A stretch of 64,000 nt of DNA, from the NCBI RefSeq assembly GCF_000344685.1, contig NW_006920411.1:2276654-2340653 (forward strand). The letters run 5' to 3'. The position numbers were made by a program, and so were the translations under genes. Below are positions 24,558 through 35,688 of the stretch, piece after piece. How positions within the stretch are numbered: the stretch's first letter is position 1; the number at the start of each line of letters is the position of its first letter. Origin of the DNA: Gloeophyllum trabeum ATCC 11539. Lineage: Eukaryota > Basidiomycota > Agaricomycetes > Gloeophyllales > Gloeophyllaceae. Below the pieces are notes generated by a model. That model had not been told where the DNA came from, searched no databases, and saw nothing but the letters and a program-made list of their open reading frames with translations.

Positions 24558-25094
24558 TTAAGCCTTGATACCCCCGGCAATAGCAGTCATCTTCTCCGGC
24601 GAGTTTCGGAGATAGAACAACTTCGCCCTGCGTGTCCGCCTGCCCGCCTTGCCTCCGCCGCTCCCGGCCCTCTTCACGATCTTAATGTCCTTCAAGTGCG
24701 GCGAGTTCACAAAGAACTGCATCTCGACGCCTATTCTCTGGATGACGTTCCGCAGGACGAAAGAGGTGTCGGGCCCGCGTCTCCGAATCGAGAGAAGTAC
24801 ACCGGAGAAGGAGTTGGGTGCGTGAGCGGTGGTCACTGTTAGCACCGAGCCCGGCACGAGTCGGTCTGGATGGCGTTTCGAGAAGAGAGTAGCCAGCCAT
24901 TGCTGTTTCTGAGAGGGGGGAAGTGCGGTTTGAAGATAGGGCATGAGACCCTTGCCCTTTCGGAGAGATTCCAATGACGGGGGTGCTGGCGGAGGTGTGG
25001 GGAGAATGGCCGCCTTGGAGAATGGGTACGACGCCGCCGACGTCGTGGCGGTCGACATGGACCGTGCCAGCGCCCTCAGGCGAGCGGTGAGCAT
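24558..25094 (-). CDS. Mitochondrial ribosomal protein bL19m
   Basis: Large-subunit protein of the mitochondrial ribosome (bacterial L19 family, yeast Img1). It is intronless, 178 codons. The start MLTARLRALARSMSTATTSA is a clear matrix presequence. The L19 core is PGSVLTVTTAHAPNSFSGVL, then LSIRRRGPDTSFVLRNV, GVEMQFFVNSPHLKDIKIVK and the conserved end RRAKLFYLRNSP. The frame is open further upstream to 25205, but MLTARL is the start with the presequence. The promoter is shared head-to-head with the BAR gene (187 bp between starts). Confidence 0.92.
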   Translation of the reverse strand: MLTARLRALARSMSTATTSAASYPFSKAAILPTPPPAPPSLESLRKGKGLMPYLQTALPPSQKQQWLATLFSKRHPDRLVPGSVLTVTTAHAPNSFSGVLLSIRRRGPDTSFVLRNVIQRIGVEMQFFVNSPHLKDIKIVKRAGSGGGKAGRRTRRAKLFYLRNSPEKMTAIAGGIKA

Positions 25095-25182
25095 AATGGA
25101 AAGCACTCGAGGACGGGGAGGAATGGTGGACCGCTGCCAAATTACAGGCAGATGAAGAGGCGGAACTTGCCGAGGTAGATCG

Positions 25183-25188
25183 CACGTG
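25183..25188. promoter_or_regulatory. CACGTG in bL19m/BAR bidirectional promoter
   Basis: Perfect CACGTG almost exactly midway between the two divergent start codons, 89 bp and 94 bp away. Confidence 0.55.
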
Positions 25189-25281
25189 GACTGAATGACC
25201 GACATGGCTGCGCCTCCTAGGCACAGGCGGCAGCGCTATCTCTGACCGGTACACTCCTCTGGCACTCGCGACTGCGCCAAC

Positions 25282-27011
25282 ATGCCTCGTCCTCGTTCCC
25301 TACGGTCCCTCGCAATATCAACGGATGTCAATAAGCGAAGTGCCTCGAGAGGACCGCCTTCGCCTACGTTCTCGGATGCGACGAACGCTTCTGCAATGAA
25401 CTTCGGAGTGGACGGGCCAGAGAAGATCATTACGAGGGCGAACCTGAGGGCGAGCTTGCAGGCATACGAGAATGTGAGTTTGTTTATTAGGTTTCCATGT
25501 TACTGCTCCTACATCTCTGTCTCGGTCGCAGCTCATGAATACATGTGCCAACTACCGGTCGACACTCCTGACCATGGCCACCGCGACAGCAGCATTTGCT
25601 GATGCCATGGAAGCCTGCGCCGCGTACGTGCTTACGTCCTCCACCATGCCCGAGGGTCTCATGTCGGCAATTTTAGTTTGAAGGGACCGAGGTATGAGGC
25701 GGGCACCAGGTTCCAGGCAGCTTCAGGATTGCATCATCTCATAGCCAATCATTGGCATGTCCTGGTATGTATGCAATCCTGCGACTCTGGGGGTGCTTCG
25801 AATACTATGAGACTATGAATAGGCTGGTACCATCGGCGAGAAGTTTGAAAAGCCTTTACGGCAGCATATGGATGATTACCGGAACGTCGTTGCAGTGAGC
25901 TCATATCCTATTGTCCATGTCACTTTACCAACTGCTTCCAAGGAACGCTCAGCTTCTTATGAGAAAGCTCTCCACGAGAAGAGCAGGATGATACGGGAAA
26001 CCGAGATGGCCAATATGAATAAGAAGGGCCGAAGTGCGTATGTCCTCCCCATGCGATTTCACATTGCATTAATTTCCCCAAGATCTCCAGTCATTTAGAG
26101 AGACCCTCAACTTGCTTCAGAAACAAGTCGATGAGTTGGATGAGCTAAAGGCACGCCATTACCAGGAAGTCTTGGAGCACGAAGAGGAGGTATGGGATGT
26201 TGTGCAAGGCAAGATATCATTGGTCGTGCGTTCGACCATGGATGTCTTTGACAGGTTCACATCGAAGGCGTATGTCAAACCCATGCAGCCTGCGGTCATA
26301 AACTCACAAGAGTTTCATAGGTCGGATCCTGTGATTGAACCAATGTTGCAATCAGTCCCAGATCCATTCGACTCATACGGTCCACCGACAGCCGAAGACC
26401 AAATATTCAGCATATTACCGCCCTTGTCGATGCTGTCCACTGCACCTGCCTCATCGTCGCCCAGTCCAATGATGACGACACCCGACCTTGAGCAGCCTAT
26501 GCCGACACCGTCAAATTCGTGGACGCACAGCACTGGAATATACGGTGGCACAGGTGCGCCTTGGGGAGACTTCTCGTCGCCAGCCTCACCTCCCTCGTCA
26601 CCACCTCGTGCGTCGTCACCGCCTTCCGGCATGTCTAGACGGCACTCGCATCCATTCCCTGTTGCTCCAGGGCACCACCCACGAAGATCGGACTCGTCGA
26701 AACTGCGTTCCATGCTGTCTGTCGTTGACGAGTCCTCTCATCATCGCAACGGAACAAGTGACTCGGACCGTTCGGATGACTCGGAGAAGACAGTCTCCTC
26801 GCCAGGGATTGACAGTGACCGTGAACACGACGGCGGTTGGGCACAGTATGCTGCTGTTGGCCAGCCGTCATCAAACCACGTTTCGAGTAGTGAGCTCACC
26901 CCTCGAAATTCTGCTTTCTTCCCTACGCCGTCCTCTCCGTCGCAAGAACTAGCCCCGGATCGAAGTACAACACCACGGCTTGAGGACCACACCGGCATAG
27001 CTGTATCATAG
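25282..27011 (+). CDS. BAR/IMD-domain membrane-bending protein, Ivy1-like
   Basis: A disordered N-terminus (MPRPRSLRSLAISTDVNKRS) is followed by a long helical BAR-type domain. This runs from EKIITRANLRASLQAYENLM through FADAMEACAALKGPRYEAGT, SGLHHLIANHWHVLAGTIG, FEKPLRQHMDDYRNVVAE, LLQKQVDELDELKARHYQEV and QGKISLVVRSTMDVFDRFTS. It matches the phospholipid-binding fungal Ivy1-like family, which in yeast acts at the vacuole with the Rab Ypt7 and PI3P. The second half is disordered and Ser/Pro-rich (about 250 residues), ending GIAVS-stop, with many likely phosphorylation sites. Five or six introns lie in the BAR part; the tail is one exon. The membrane role is by family; the partner is not known here. 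Confidence 0.85.
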
Positions 27012-27147
27012 TCGCATTCTTACTGCATCTCACTGCCTTCGCTTTGTTTACTCCTTCGGACTGTTTTGTTTGGCTTTACCACTCGTGCACTACGATTCAT
27101 GAAATCGTGTTCTATATGTGATGTATCATATTAGCCCGGTTTGACAG

Positions 27148-29997
27148 TTACCGAGGCTGGATACCATATTGATATAGTATTTCCTTGGGCACGGGTGCGG
27201 GGCTCTTAAAGAGCATATCCGTCCCTGATCCCGTCTTCGGGAACGCTATAACGTCCCGAATAGATTGCGTCTTGCATAGAATGGACATTAACCTGTCGAA
27301 GCCTACGCGATCGTTGATAACGATCAGTGTGGGCAGAAGACGCGGTGGCGCAAGTGTCCACATACCCAAAGCCATCCCGCCGTGCGGCGGTGCGCCGCAC
27401 TTTAGCGCATGCAGCAAGTGATCAAACGATGCTTGTTCGCTCGCGTCCAGCTGATGATGTCGTTCATGAAGCACGTTCGCCGCAAAAAGCATGAGGAAAC
27501 TACGCTCGGATCGATACGGGATGAAAGTAGACTAACCTGCAGGATGTTTGAGAATATGTACTCTTGCATGGCAGGGTCGTGCACTCTGACTGAGCCGCCA
27601 CCGATCTCGACCCCGTTCAGAACCAGGTCATAGTGCTGACCGCGAACCTGCCGGGCGAATGTTACGGGTGAATATGACTTCGGGTAGTACAGATGACTGA
27701 CTCACAAATTCAATCCGGCCCTCATACATCGCTCCGATATCTTGCCACATCGGAGCCGTGAATGGATGGTGAGAGCTACTCCAGCGGCCGTGAGCTAAGA
27801 ATTGCTTGTCCTCGTCCGCGCGGGTGAACAGCGGAAATTCCGTCACCCACAGGAAGTGGGGATCGCTAGTCGGGGTATATTCACCTGCGAGAGCATGTGT
27901 TACAAACGCGCAGGCCTTGCTACACAAGAGCACACACCTCGCTCCTTCGCTAGGTCTGCAATGGCAAGGCGAATCCGTCCCAGCGTAGTGGAACCTCCCT
28001 GTCATTGTTTGCTAAATTGAGATTAAGCTTAACTATCCGCTATGAAGAACATGCCTCGGGCACTCTGCGTCTTCGCGAGAGCCAGACAACATCGCCCACG
28101 CTGGTGCGGAGCTCGTCATTCACGCGAGGATCTTGATCAAGTATCCCCTCTTGCAGAGTGCTTATGATTTTGCTCTTGGAGAGCCACGATGAGTGGTTGT
28201 CATCCTTTATCAGAACGCGTTCCTGCGGAAAGAAGAAATTTAGAGACTGCTGTCACTAGTCACGTATGCGATAATATGGACATACGATGATCGCGTTCTG
28301 CCGATTTTCGAAATCGAGCTTACGTGCCGCGTTCAAGAAGGGTGACTTATCTGGGCCTCGAGCTACGATGCATTCCACAACATCACCGCTGCTCTCTAGG
28401 GATGCGCGAGGTGATTCGGGTAATAGATGAGTTACGTCTGCAATCTAATCAGTTGTGAATAATTGCGATGCTGATGTGTGCGGCGGTCTGACCTCAAGAC
28501 CAAATCTCAGGTCTGGTTTATCGGACCCGAACTGAAGATAAGGTATTTCTGAGAATATGACTGATGCTGACAAGTAGCCTACTTACACGAGACATAGCTT
28601 CGAGGTATGTCATAACAGCAAAGCTGTCTGGAAGTGTAACTCCTTCAACCTCTTGCCATATGCTCTTGATCATTTTCTCGACAACCTCCCGGACTTCATG
28701 GCCACCTATCCGCCAAGAGTCGGCTGGGTCTTGATCTCCCCTGCCCCAAGAGACAAAGGCCATCTCCAGATCAATCTGAGTAAACTCCGGCTGTCGATCT
28801 TTCCGTCCGTCTTCGTCCCTGAAGCACTTGGCTATCTGGAAATATTTATCTACTCCTCCGGAGCATATGAGTAATTGCTTCGGTTGCTGAGGAGACTGAG
28901 TCAGAGCGTAGAACTGTGGTCCATGTCCATCGTCGCCTGAAGTCAATATCCGAGTGGGCACGAGAAACTCTCGTGCACCCTCCGGTGTCGATTTGAGCAG
29001 AATAGGCGTCTCAACTTCCGTGAAATCTGGAATCCACGACAAATACAGGATGATCCACGGTAAACGACGGAACGCGCGGACTCCCAGTGAAGCATCGCAC
29101 CTTCCTCCAGGAGGACGCTCCGCACTATATGCGCGACGCGGCTCCTTTTCTTCAGGTTGTTCGACAAGGCGGGTCGTCGGAGATCAAGATATCTATACTT
29201 GGCCCGAAGATCGTCATTCGCCTACATAAATAGTGGGCTGATTAGATATTAAGGCAGAGCCGAGGCGGAAGAACTGCCAACCAGATGCTTCGTGTCGGAG
29301 GGCAGGAAGGGGAGGTTCTGGCTGGCGGCATTCAGCAGAATATATCTGTCGACGAGGACCTCCACCTGGCCGGTCGGGTCCTAGTTACGCTTTCAAGTCC
29401 TGTCCGTGTATCAGAATCCGGTTTGTAAAGCCCTACAGGTCGCCGTGACTTCTCCGGCCTCAATCGGACTCGGCCTTCAATGAGCACAATTGATTCCGGT
29501 GATATATTGCGTAAGCCCTCAAAGACGTCGTCTGACGAGTCCTCTTGAGAGATGAGTAATTGGGTGGTCCCGTACGAGTCCCTGAGAGGAACGAAAAGGA
29601 CGTTTTTGACGTGGCTGTTCGACGGGCTTGAGTAGAGTCATCACGGGTCGGAGACGTCAGATATTTACCGTCCAGGCTGTATCCAGCCAGTCAGGACAAC
29701 GCGTGTCCCTGCATCCTCTGACGTCAAGGAACCGCAGGTATGTGTCCGCGGCGGAAATGGGGCTGAAAGAGAGAACGATAGGATAACTCAGTGAGCTGCA
29801 AGAGCCGAGCGCCTGAGGACCCAGCGTGTACCAGAATGCGCGACTCCACGTAACCCTCGTGAATAGAGCGAACCCGAATAGCTGGCATTAACGCAGTGAT
29901 TCGTCCGCAGAGCCCCCGAGCGTGTGGTAAGCAAAGACAGAGCGCGTCTTACGCAGATGGCGCTAGCACCAAGCTTTTTAACGGTGCATGCTGACAT
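27148..29997 (-). CDS. MSD1: Mitochondrial aspartyl-tRNA synthetase
   Basis: Class II synthetase of the bacterial/mitochondrial AspRS type; charges mitochondrial tRNA-Asp. The first exon gives an Arg/Ser/Leu-rich presequence ([20 protein letters not shown]). It splices in phase to the OB-fold anticodon-binding domain ([39 protein letters not shown]). Motif 1 follows, then [26 protein letters not shown], motif 2 [33 protein letters not shown] and motif 3 [20 protein letters not shown]-type insert is present as in bacterial AspRS. It ends YGIQPR-stop. More than ten introns. A start at 30051 is possible but adds a segment unlike a presequence. It is convergent with the BAR gene over 136 bp. Confidence 0.92.
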
Positions 29998-30424
29998 GGC
30001 CAGAGGACAAGACTTGTAGGCCCAAGTGCAAGGCACGTTAAAGTTGGCCACGTGCCAATATTAACCCGAGTAATTACGTAATAGTACATTTCCCAGTTAG
30101 GAGGTCTTCCCAGCTGTAACGTTTTGTGGGTGTAACATTGGATGGAACTGGACGGTATTCTCGGTTTGCAGTGATGAGAGCCGGCCTCATGCACTGTTAG
30201 CCCTGGCGAGTCCCCTTCTCTTCATAGAGCGTCCGCAGAGCTCTCGTCATGTCCTATTTATCCACAGCACCTGCTTCCCTGCGCGTTCTTCGCCTTTCCT
30301 GAGCTTTTCGTTCCAGGGCCTTCACACGTCTACTGGCCATCTTTCTAGGCCGTTGATCTCCCATAAATACTTCCGGGCGTCCATCATCCTGAATAAAAGC
30401 CGCGGTCCTCCTGCTGTACATTCA
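29998..30424. other. Divergent intergenic region
   Basis: 427 bp between the AspRS and F-box starts. It holds the CACGTG at 30049 near AspRS. I see no gene. Confidence 0.5.
30049..30054. promoter_or_regulatory. CACGTG palindrome, mitochondrial AspRS promoter
   Basis: Perfect CACGTG (GGCCACGTGCC, the same flanks as at PAB2) about 52 bp upstream of the AspRS start. Confidence 0.5.
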
Positions 30425-31483
30425 ATGTCTCTTTCGACCCTTCCTCCAGAGCTTTTAGACGGCGTATGCCAAAACCTCGCCACCGCCGACTTGGTCGCCC
30501 TCTCGCGGGCATCCTCCCCCTTTCATTCGGTGGCAGAGCGATTGCTCTACCGCCACATCCATGCCTCCTCGCAGGCCCGCAACCTCTCAGTCGTCGTCAC
30601 TTTGGCGAAGAGACTGGAGCTTGCCTCTCATGTCCAGTCCTTCTCCATCGTCGTCGACGACGCTTCCGCTCCCATCTTCCCTTCCTTCTACCGCCTCCTC
30701 GAAAAGTCTCTGGCTGCAATGCACGGCTTAAAGTCCCTTAGCATCTTCATCCACCCCACCATGAGCTCCGTGCTCAGTCCCCCCTGTTCCGAGGAGAGCG
30801 TATACCATCGTCTGGAGCACTTTTCGTGCTCATTTCCGTTTAATTCGGATGTTGCCGCTTTCTTGAGCCGCACACCCGCTCTTCTCGAGCTCGAAGTCGA
30901 CTCTATGCCGGGCCCCACTCCAATACCTTCGCGGTGTCTATTATCGACGTCTATCCCACATCTCGTTCAGTTCGTCGGGTCACCCGAGCAAGCCAGAGAG
31001 GTTGTGCCCGGGCGGCCGGTCGAAAGCATACACTTGTACGGCGGAGACTTGACGGAAGATGTCATGTGCAGCCTCAGTCAATCGACTATGCCAGTAATAG
31101 TCCTGGGCGCGACCACAAGCATGTCACCCATTGCGTTTCTCGAAGCCGTGACTCGGTACCTTCCTTCAGTCGCCTTCCTCCGAGTCACGGCGGAAGACAT
31201 GGATTCAATTCCTCTCAATGTTGTGAGTGCTTCCATGCATGCCTTCCCACGCCTGCTAACGGACCGTCCCGGCCAGGAATCGTACCAGCAGGTTGCCAAT
31301 ATTCTTGATAGACTGCCCAACTTGTCAGCGTTTGAGCTGTCGGGCATCCACTGGGGTTCGTTGAAGCCCCAAGACCAAAAACAGCGTGTCTGGCAGGCCC
31401 GACCGCTGAGTCCGCTCGGATTTCCCGCCGACCGCCAGGAGGACGTGGATTTCGTGGATTTGGAAGACTTCGTGCCGTATTAG
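30425..31483 (+). CDS. F-box-like protein
   Basis: Intronless, 352 codons. The start MSLSTLPPELLDGVCQNLAT is the F-box itself; the motif continues ADLVALSRASSPFHSVAERL and LLYRHIHASS. The rest is a series of LRR-like beta-alpha segments typical of the large, fast-evolving F-box families of agaricomycetes (for example SHVQSFSIVVDD, GLKSLSIFIHPTMSS, HLVQFVGSPEQA, NLSAFELSGIHWG). A 24-residue longer start exists at 30353 but places residues before the F-box that do not look conserved. Role by family: substrate receptor of an SCF ubiquitin ligase; substrate unknown. Being intronless in an intron-rich region fits a retro-duplicated or expanded family member. Confidence 0.8.
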   Translation: MSLSTLPPELLDGVCQNLATADLVALSRASSPFHSVAERLLYRHIHASSQARNLSVVVTLAKRLELASHVQSFSIVVDDASAPIFPSFYRLLEKSLAAMHGLKSLSIFIHPTMSSVLSPPCSEESVYHRLEHFSCSFPFNSDVAAFLSRTPALLELEVDSMPGPTPIPSRCLLSTSIPHLVQFVGSPEQAREVVPGRPVESIHLYGGDLTEDVMCSLSQSTMPVIVLGATTSMSPIAFLEAVTRYLPSVAFLRVTAEDMDSIPLNVVSASMHAFPRLLTDRPGQESYQQVANILDRLPNLSAFELSGIHWGSLKPQDQKQRVWQARPLSPLGFPADRQEDVDFVDLEDFVPY

Positions 31484-31634
31484 ACGTTTGCCTCGTTCAT
31501 CATATTGGGCATCCTTTCTCGTTTCACTCTACCGTCATAATCGCAAGTTTGCAGTAATACGCGCAGTATACTGTGTTAGAGTATTATGTTTATATTTATT
31601 CCCTTTATCCCACTAGTTACACCTAGCGTCCCTA

Positions 31635-32697
31635 TTAACTTAATTCCTGTATAGCTTTCTGGACGAATGAAATGGCGTCGTATCGAATCAGCAGTTTCCC
31701 ATTCGTGCTCGGATCGTAATGAGTTATGCGAGTGGCATCCCCACCGGCGTATCGTGCGACTACCCCCACGTACCGGGTCGTCTCTTCGTAGAGCTCGAAA
31801 ACGATAAATAGCCAACCCTTGGGAATGACCCCGTCAACGGTCAAAACGTCTTCCGGGATATTGTACTCGACCCGACGGAAGTCGAAACCCAGCCCGATGC
31901 CTAGGGCCTTTGTATAGGCTTCTTTCATTGTCCACAGGAGGAAGAATCGGCGGAGCGCTTCCTGAGGCTGGATCTCAGGGGAAAGCAGTATGCGGTGCTC
32001 AAGGCTTGTTAGCTACCGCACCACCGGGGGGATTGTGATGGGAAAAATGGGTGAATGGATGGAGCCCAGGCTGAGAACGCAAGATATTCTAGAAGAAGAG
32101 CCACGCACTTGATCCCCGACAGTGTGTACAAACCCCCGAAAAGTGTCTCTGGGTGGCAATTTCACCTGCATAACGTCCACGCCAATTCGATAGGCAGGCG
32201 GGTCGTAGCGCCCCTCGGCGAAGGCCATCACGACCATACCACTGTCATGGGACACATTGAACCCGATGGGAGGATCCAGACCTGAACTGGTCTGGCGGAC
32301 GCAGCTTGTGACCTTAGAATCTCGCAGCCATGGAAAGCGTTGGTAAAACACTCGCGATGTATGGCTTCCCTGCCTCAGTCGCCCCAAAGGCCATTAGGCT
32401 GGGGGGCACGCCTCGCTCCCTCAAGAGCAGGCGTGGCAGCAGACGCCCTATGAGACATCCTGTATAGAGTTTGAGTCACAGGGCACATTACGAACGAGTC
32501 CGACCCACGGCAGGCGTCTTCACGGCGGTAGAATCGCTGTATCCGACTTCGAGATTCAGGGTCGACGAGCAGGAGTGCCCGCTGATAGAGCTAGCCAGTG
32601 GACAAAGATGAGAAACGGCATGAGATCGGCCAAGGCGAGACTCACTTACATCCTCAGTGAAAGAAGAGGGCTCGTATGCGACCGCCCAGACCTGCAT
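31635..32697 (-). CDS. 4'-phosphopantetheinyl transferase (Lys5/NpgA type)
   Basis: Transfers phosphopantetheine from CoA to carrier proteins of aminoadipate reductase, polyketide synthases and peptide synthetases. The start is MQVWAVAYEPSSFTED. After introns come RALLLVDPESRSRIQRFYRR, LLPRLLLRERGVPP and ATEAGKPYIA, then the diagnostic motifs GFNVSHDSGMVVMAF, YRIGVDVM (Mg-binding Asp) and WTMKEAYTKALGIGLGFDF. The protein ends VQKAIQELS-stop. Catalytic Asp, Glu and Lys are present, so it should be active. There are four or five introns. It is head-to-head with the MAK32-like gene (202 bp) and convergent with the F-box gene (151 bp). Genomes of this kind usually carry one such broad-specificity enzyme, which is needed for lysine synthesis. 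Confidence 0.9.
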
Positions 32698-32899
32698 GAA
32701 TGCGAAAGCTCAAGTCTTAGATGCAGCTGAGCATCAGGATCAAGGACAAGGATGATGATGCATAGATAGCGGCAGGGCAGGTGCGTCGATGCGGCAAGAT
32801 GCAGCCCATTCCGTCCTAATCTCGCTCGGACGCTTTCCAGGTTAGAGCTTGCCTCCGCGCCTTGCTCATTCTTCGTACCCGTCTTGCCTGACACTTACC

Positions 32900-34315
32900 A
32901 TGGCGTCCTCGCAGCGGCCTCAATTCGTGTCTTTGGGCATGTTCATAATCGATGAATTCGAGTATCTTGACGATGACGGCAGACCGACGGGAAGATCTCT
33001 CGCGCCCCAGGAAAGCCAGGCATCCTTCACCTGCTACCAGTGACGGCACTTCTTACACCCTTGTTGCATGAGCAGATTGGCGGCGGAGGCACGTATGCTA
33101 GCATCGGGGCCCGCATCTGGTATGTCATAGCGGAACCTACTCGTTACGCGGACATGCTGAATCCAATATCCCAGGCTACCAGCGGAGAAAGTGGGCATGA
33201 TCATCGACCGAGGGACCGACTTCCCTCTCTGGATACAGGAGAAGCTAGACTCGTATGGCCCCACTATGTGGTTGTTCAGAGATCATGCAGATCGTGGTAC
33301 CACCCGGGCATTGAACTCTTACAAAGGAGATCTACGAGGGTAAGTATTGCGCTGTGAGACTGTCTATAGCTTACCCATCGGCCCACAGCTTCAAGTATCT
33401 GACCTCGCGAATCCGGATAACTCCCCGAGACTTGGCTGGTACTCGCCTTGCACATCCGACGGCCTTGCACTTTATATGCTCGCCGTCGAGAGCTGCCGTG
33501 ATCACCTCCGAAGTTCACGCAGAGCCAGGCTGGGATCCCATAACCATTTACGAGCCCATACCTGTCTGTATTCTCCCGAATGTGGAACTTCGGACCAGAT
33601 CCTGATGCGTCCGAAGGATAGGTGTGTCCCGGAGGAATTGCCAGCCCTCATCGAAGTACTTCCCGCGATATCCATCCTTAGGTGTGCTTATCTCTTCAGA
33701 CATAATAACGGGTACGCCGCAGAACTGATGCAACCTCTACTCAAAGCCCTAATGCAGAAGAGGCTTTGTCCCTCCTGTCCATGGGTCCTACTGTTACAAG
33801 ATCAGCAGTAGAGGAGGCAGCTGCTCGCTTTCTGGAATACGGAGTAGGTGGGAATGGTGACGGATGGGTGATCATAAGGAGTGGTAGTCTGGGCGCTTAC
33901 ATCACAACCCGACGCAAAGGTGGGCAGTGGATACCTGCTTTCTGGTCTGACAACGCCGAGAAGGTGGTTGATGTCACTGGTAAGAGACCGTCGCTGGATT
34001 CTTCATGCTGAAATTGTAACATGGATCTGTCTCTAGGTGCGGGGAATGGGTTCCTAGGCGGACTTGGTGCTGGTCTCCTGCTGGGTCTTGGGGACGTCTA
34101 TGAAGGTCTGCCAGACTAAACCCTGTGAGCACAAGAATCAGTCTGACAGACCTACAGCCGTATTTTACGCAACGGTTTCAGCGTCTTTTATCATCGAACA
34201 AGAAGGATTGCCACGCCTGTCAGCGGCGGAAGACGCTTCGGAACTGTGGAACGACGACTCACCACAGCGAAGGCTAGAAGAGCTACGAGCGAGGGTAGGC
34301 CAGTTGAAGTTATAG
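32900..34315 (+). CDS. MAK32: PfkB-family protein, MAK32-like
   Basis: Ribokinase-fold protein of the fungal Mak32 group; in yeast, Mak32 is known through maintenance of an L-A-dependent satellite dsRNA virus. The start MASSQRPQFVSLGMFIIDEF is the family N-terminus, followed by IGGGGTYASIGARIW, GMIIDRGTDFPLWIQEKLDS, RALNSYKGDLRGF, SPNAEEALSLLSM and RSGSLGAYI. The C-terminal anion-hole motif is VTGAGNGFLGGLGAGLLLG. The usual PfkB catalytic GAGD is GAGN here, which I believe is shared with Mak32 proteins. It ends ARVGQLKL-stop. Seven or so introns. Substrate and activity unknown. It is convergent with NC2-beta across 111 bp. Confidence 0.85.
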
Positions 34316-34426
34316 AATAGATAATAATATACTGCGCGAGGGGAGGATGTAGAGATACAATGTACAACAAGTCCGCTAGCATTACATATGAGTATATTCG
34401 CACGTAGTCCCCTTGTAGATTCCTCA

Positions 34427-35084
34427 TCATGGTTGGCCCTGTTGAAACCTAGCTCTGCTTGCGGCAAATAGTTCCTGTTGTTTCTGTAGCAGCTCCTCTT
34501 CTGTGAGCCCAGACTGCTCGAACTTGGAAACTTTCTTCTCCCGATCCTGGCACAGTCTGCTCAATACGGCAAACTTGACGTGACCGAGGGCTGACGCACC
34601 TTTTGTAATTGCTTATGGTCCTTCAGAACGTCCTCCACCTCCGCTAAGAATGACTCAAAGCCCAGCCGCTGCATTCCGCCGAGATTAAAGCAAGACGACT
34701 ACGCCGGGGCTTGCAAACTCACCTTCAGCGCCGAAATAATGTGCTCTGGTGCTATGGTCTTCTTTGACTCTTGTTCGCAGATCTCATTGGCTTCCGACGA
34801 TATTAGGTGTATAAATTCTGTGAAGCCGTTCAGTCGGAAGTTCTGGCAGGAACCATGGAATTCGTTCACCTACACAGCACTCTATCACCAAGTCTCTCGT
34901 CTCCTTTGCACATGAGATATCATTTGGGAGCAATTCTACGAGCACATTATGCGCATGAGCTGAGCCACAGAGCCACATGGAACGTTGAGCGCGTACCACT
35001 AATCATCTTCGTGACCGTGGCCTTTGGCAACGAAAGATCTTCATCGGTGGGGGGTGCGCCCGACGGTCCTTCCCTGTCCGACAT
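34427..35084 (-). CDS. NCB2: NC2-beta / DR1 histone-fold transcription regulator
   Basis: The beta subunit of Negative Cofactor 2 pairs with NC2-alpha through a histone fold and binds TBP-DNA complexes to repress or redistribute TBP. The start is MSDREGPSGAPPTDEDLSLP. The histone fold follows, split by introns: KATVTKMI, ELLPNDISCAKETRDLVIEC, FIHLISSEANEICEQESKKT and IAPEHIISALK-LGFESFLAE. The C-terminal helix reads VEDVLKDHKQLQKDREKKVS and the end is ARFQQGQP-stop. Length, about 140 residues, fits fungal Ncb2. Start codons of this gene and SmF are 129 bp apart with a CACGTG between them. Confidence 0.92.
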
Positions 35085-35183
35085 CGTTTTGTAATGAAAG
35101 CAAGAGAGTGAAACCAAGGGGCGTTTGTGAACCCGAAATCAGTTGTGTTCTTAAGTGGTAGAAGCCTGAGCGGTTACGGGGTC

Positions 35184-35189
35184 CACGTG
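35184..35189. promoter_or_regulatory. CACGTG in NC2-beta/SmF bidirectional promoter
   Basis: Perfect CACGTG, 100 bp upstream of the NC2-beta start and 25 bp upstream of the SmF start. Confidence 0.5.
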
Positions 35190-35213
35190 CCCTCATCTTG
35201 TTGACCCGCCACC

Positions 35214-35688
35214 ATGTCTGCGGTATGTGTGTCGAGTGTCTGGCTTTGGAACCGTACTAATACATGTGTGTTTCGAACCGTACAGGTAAACCCGGTGAAC
35301 CCCAAACCTTTCATGCAGGAGCTCACTGGCAAGCCGGTCTTCGTCAGGCTAAAATGGGGCCTCGAGTACAAAGGGTTCCTTGTTAGCACGGATGGGTACA
35401 TGAACCTTCAGGTACGTCTGCAATACTGTCTTATGGTTGTTCAGTAATGTTTGATTCGATTGTAGCTGGCCAATACCGAGGAGTTCCAGGATGGCAAATC
35501 GAACGGGGCACTGGGCGAAGTTTTCATTCGGTCAGTCATCTGTGCGATCTCATGGCTGGGATCCTCCTGATAGGTAGCGTTTCCCAGGTGTAACAACGTC
35601 CTATATATTATAAGTTTATTTCCCGAGCGCCTCAGCTATCTGTACTGACATATTTTCTGGTCTGCACAGAGAGGCGCCTTCAGAATAG
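35214..35688 (+). CDS. SMX3: Small nuclear ribonucleoprotein F (SmF)
   Basis: SmF is one of the seven Sm-ring proteins of U1, U2, U4 and U5 snRNPs. The spliced product is 80 residues from five exons: 35214-35222, 35286-35411, 35466-35530, 35588-35609 and 35668-35688 (243 nt, 81 codons with the stop). Sm motif 1 is [20 protein letters not shown] with YMNLQLANTEEF. Sm motif 2 is [16 protein letters not shown], and the acidic end is EAPSE-stop. The last intron must be read as AT-AC to keep the conserved LYIR junction. Without it the frame runs [19 protein letters not shown], which lacks the family's Arg and acidic tail. Exon 1 encodes only MSA. Confidence in identity is near certain; the last splice is inferred. 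Confidence 0.95.
35610..35667 (+). other. AT-AC intron in SmF gene (58 nt)
   Basis: This intron begins ATAAGTTT, which fits the U2-type AT-AC donor ATAAGT, and ends CTGCAC. It contains the branch-like TACTGAC 17 nt before its end, so it looks like an ordinary fungal intron apart from its termini. Removing it joins VLYI to REAPSE-stop exactly in phase. U12-type signals (ATATCCTT donor, TCCTTAAC branch) are absent. Confidence 0.7.

Noticed and set aside
35613..35669. GT-AG reading of the last SmF intron (GTTTAT donor)
   Set aside because: The donor is in phase 1 and gives KRRLQNRSG, with no family similarity. A GTCCTA donor loses the conserved VLYI.
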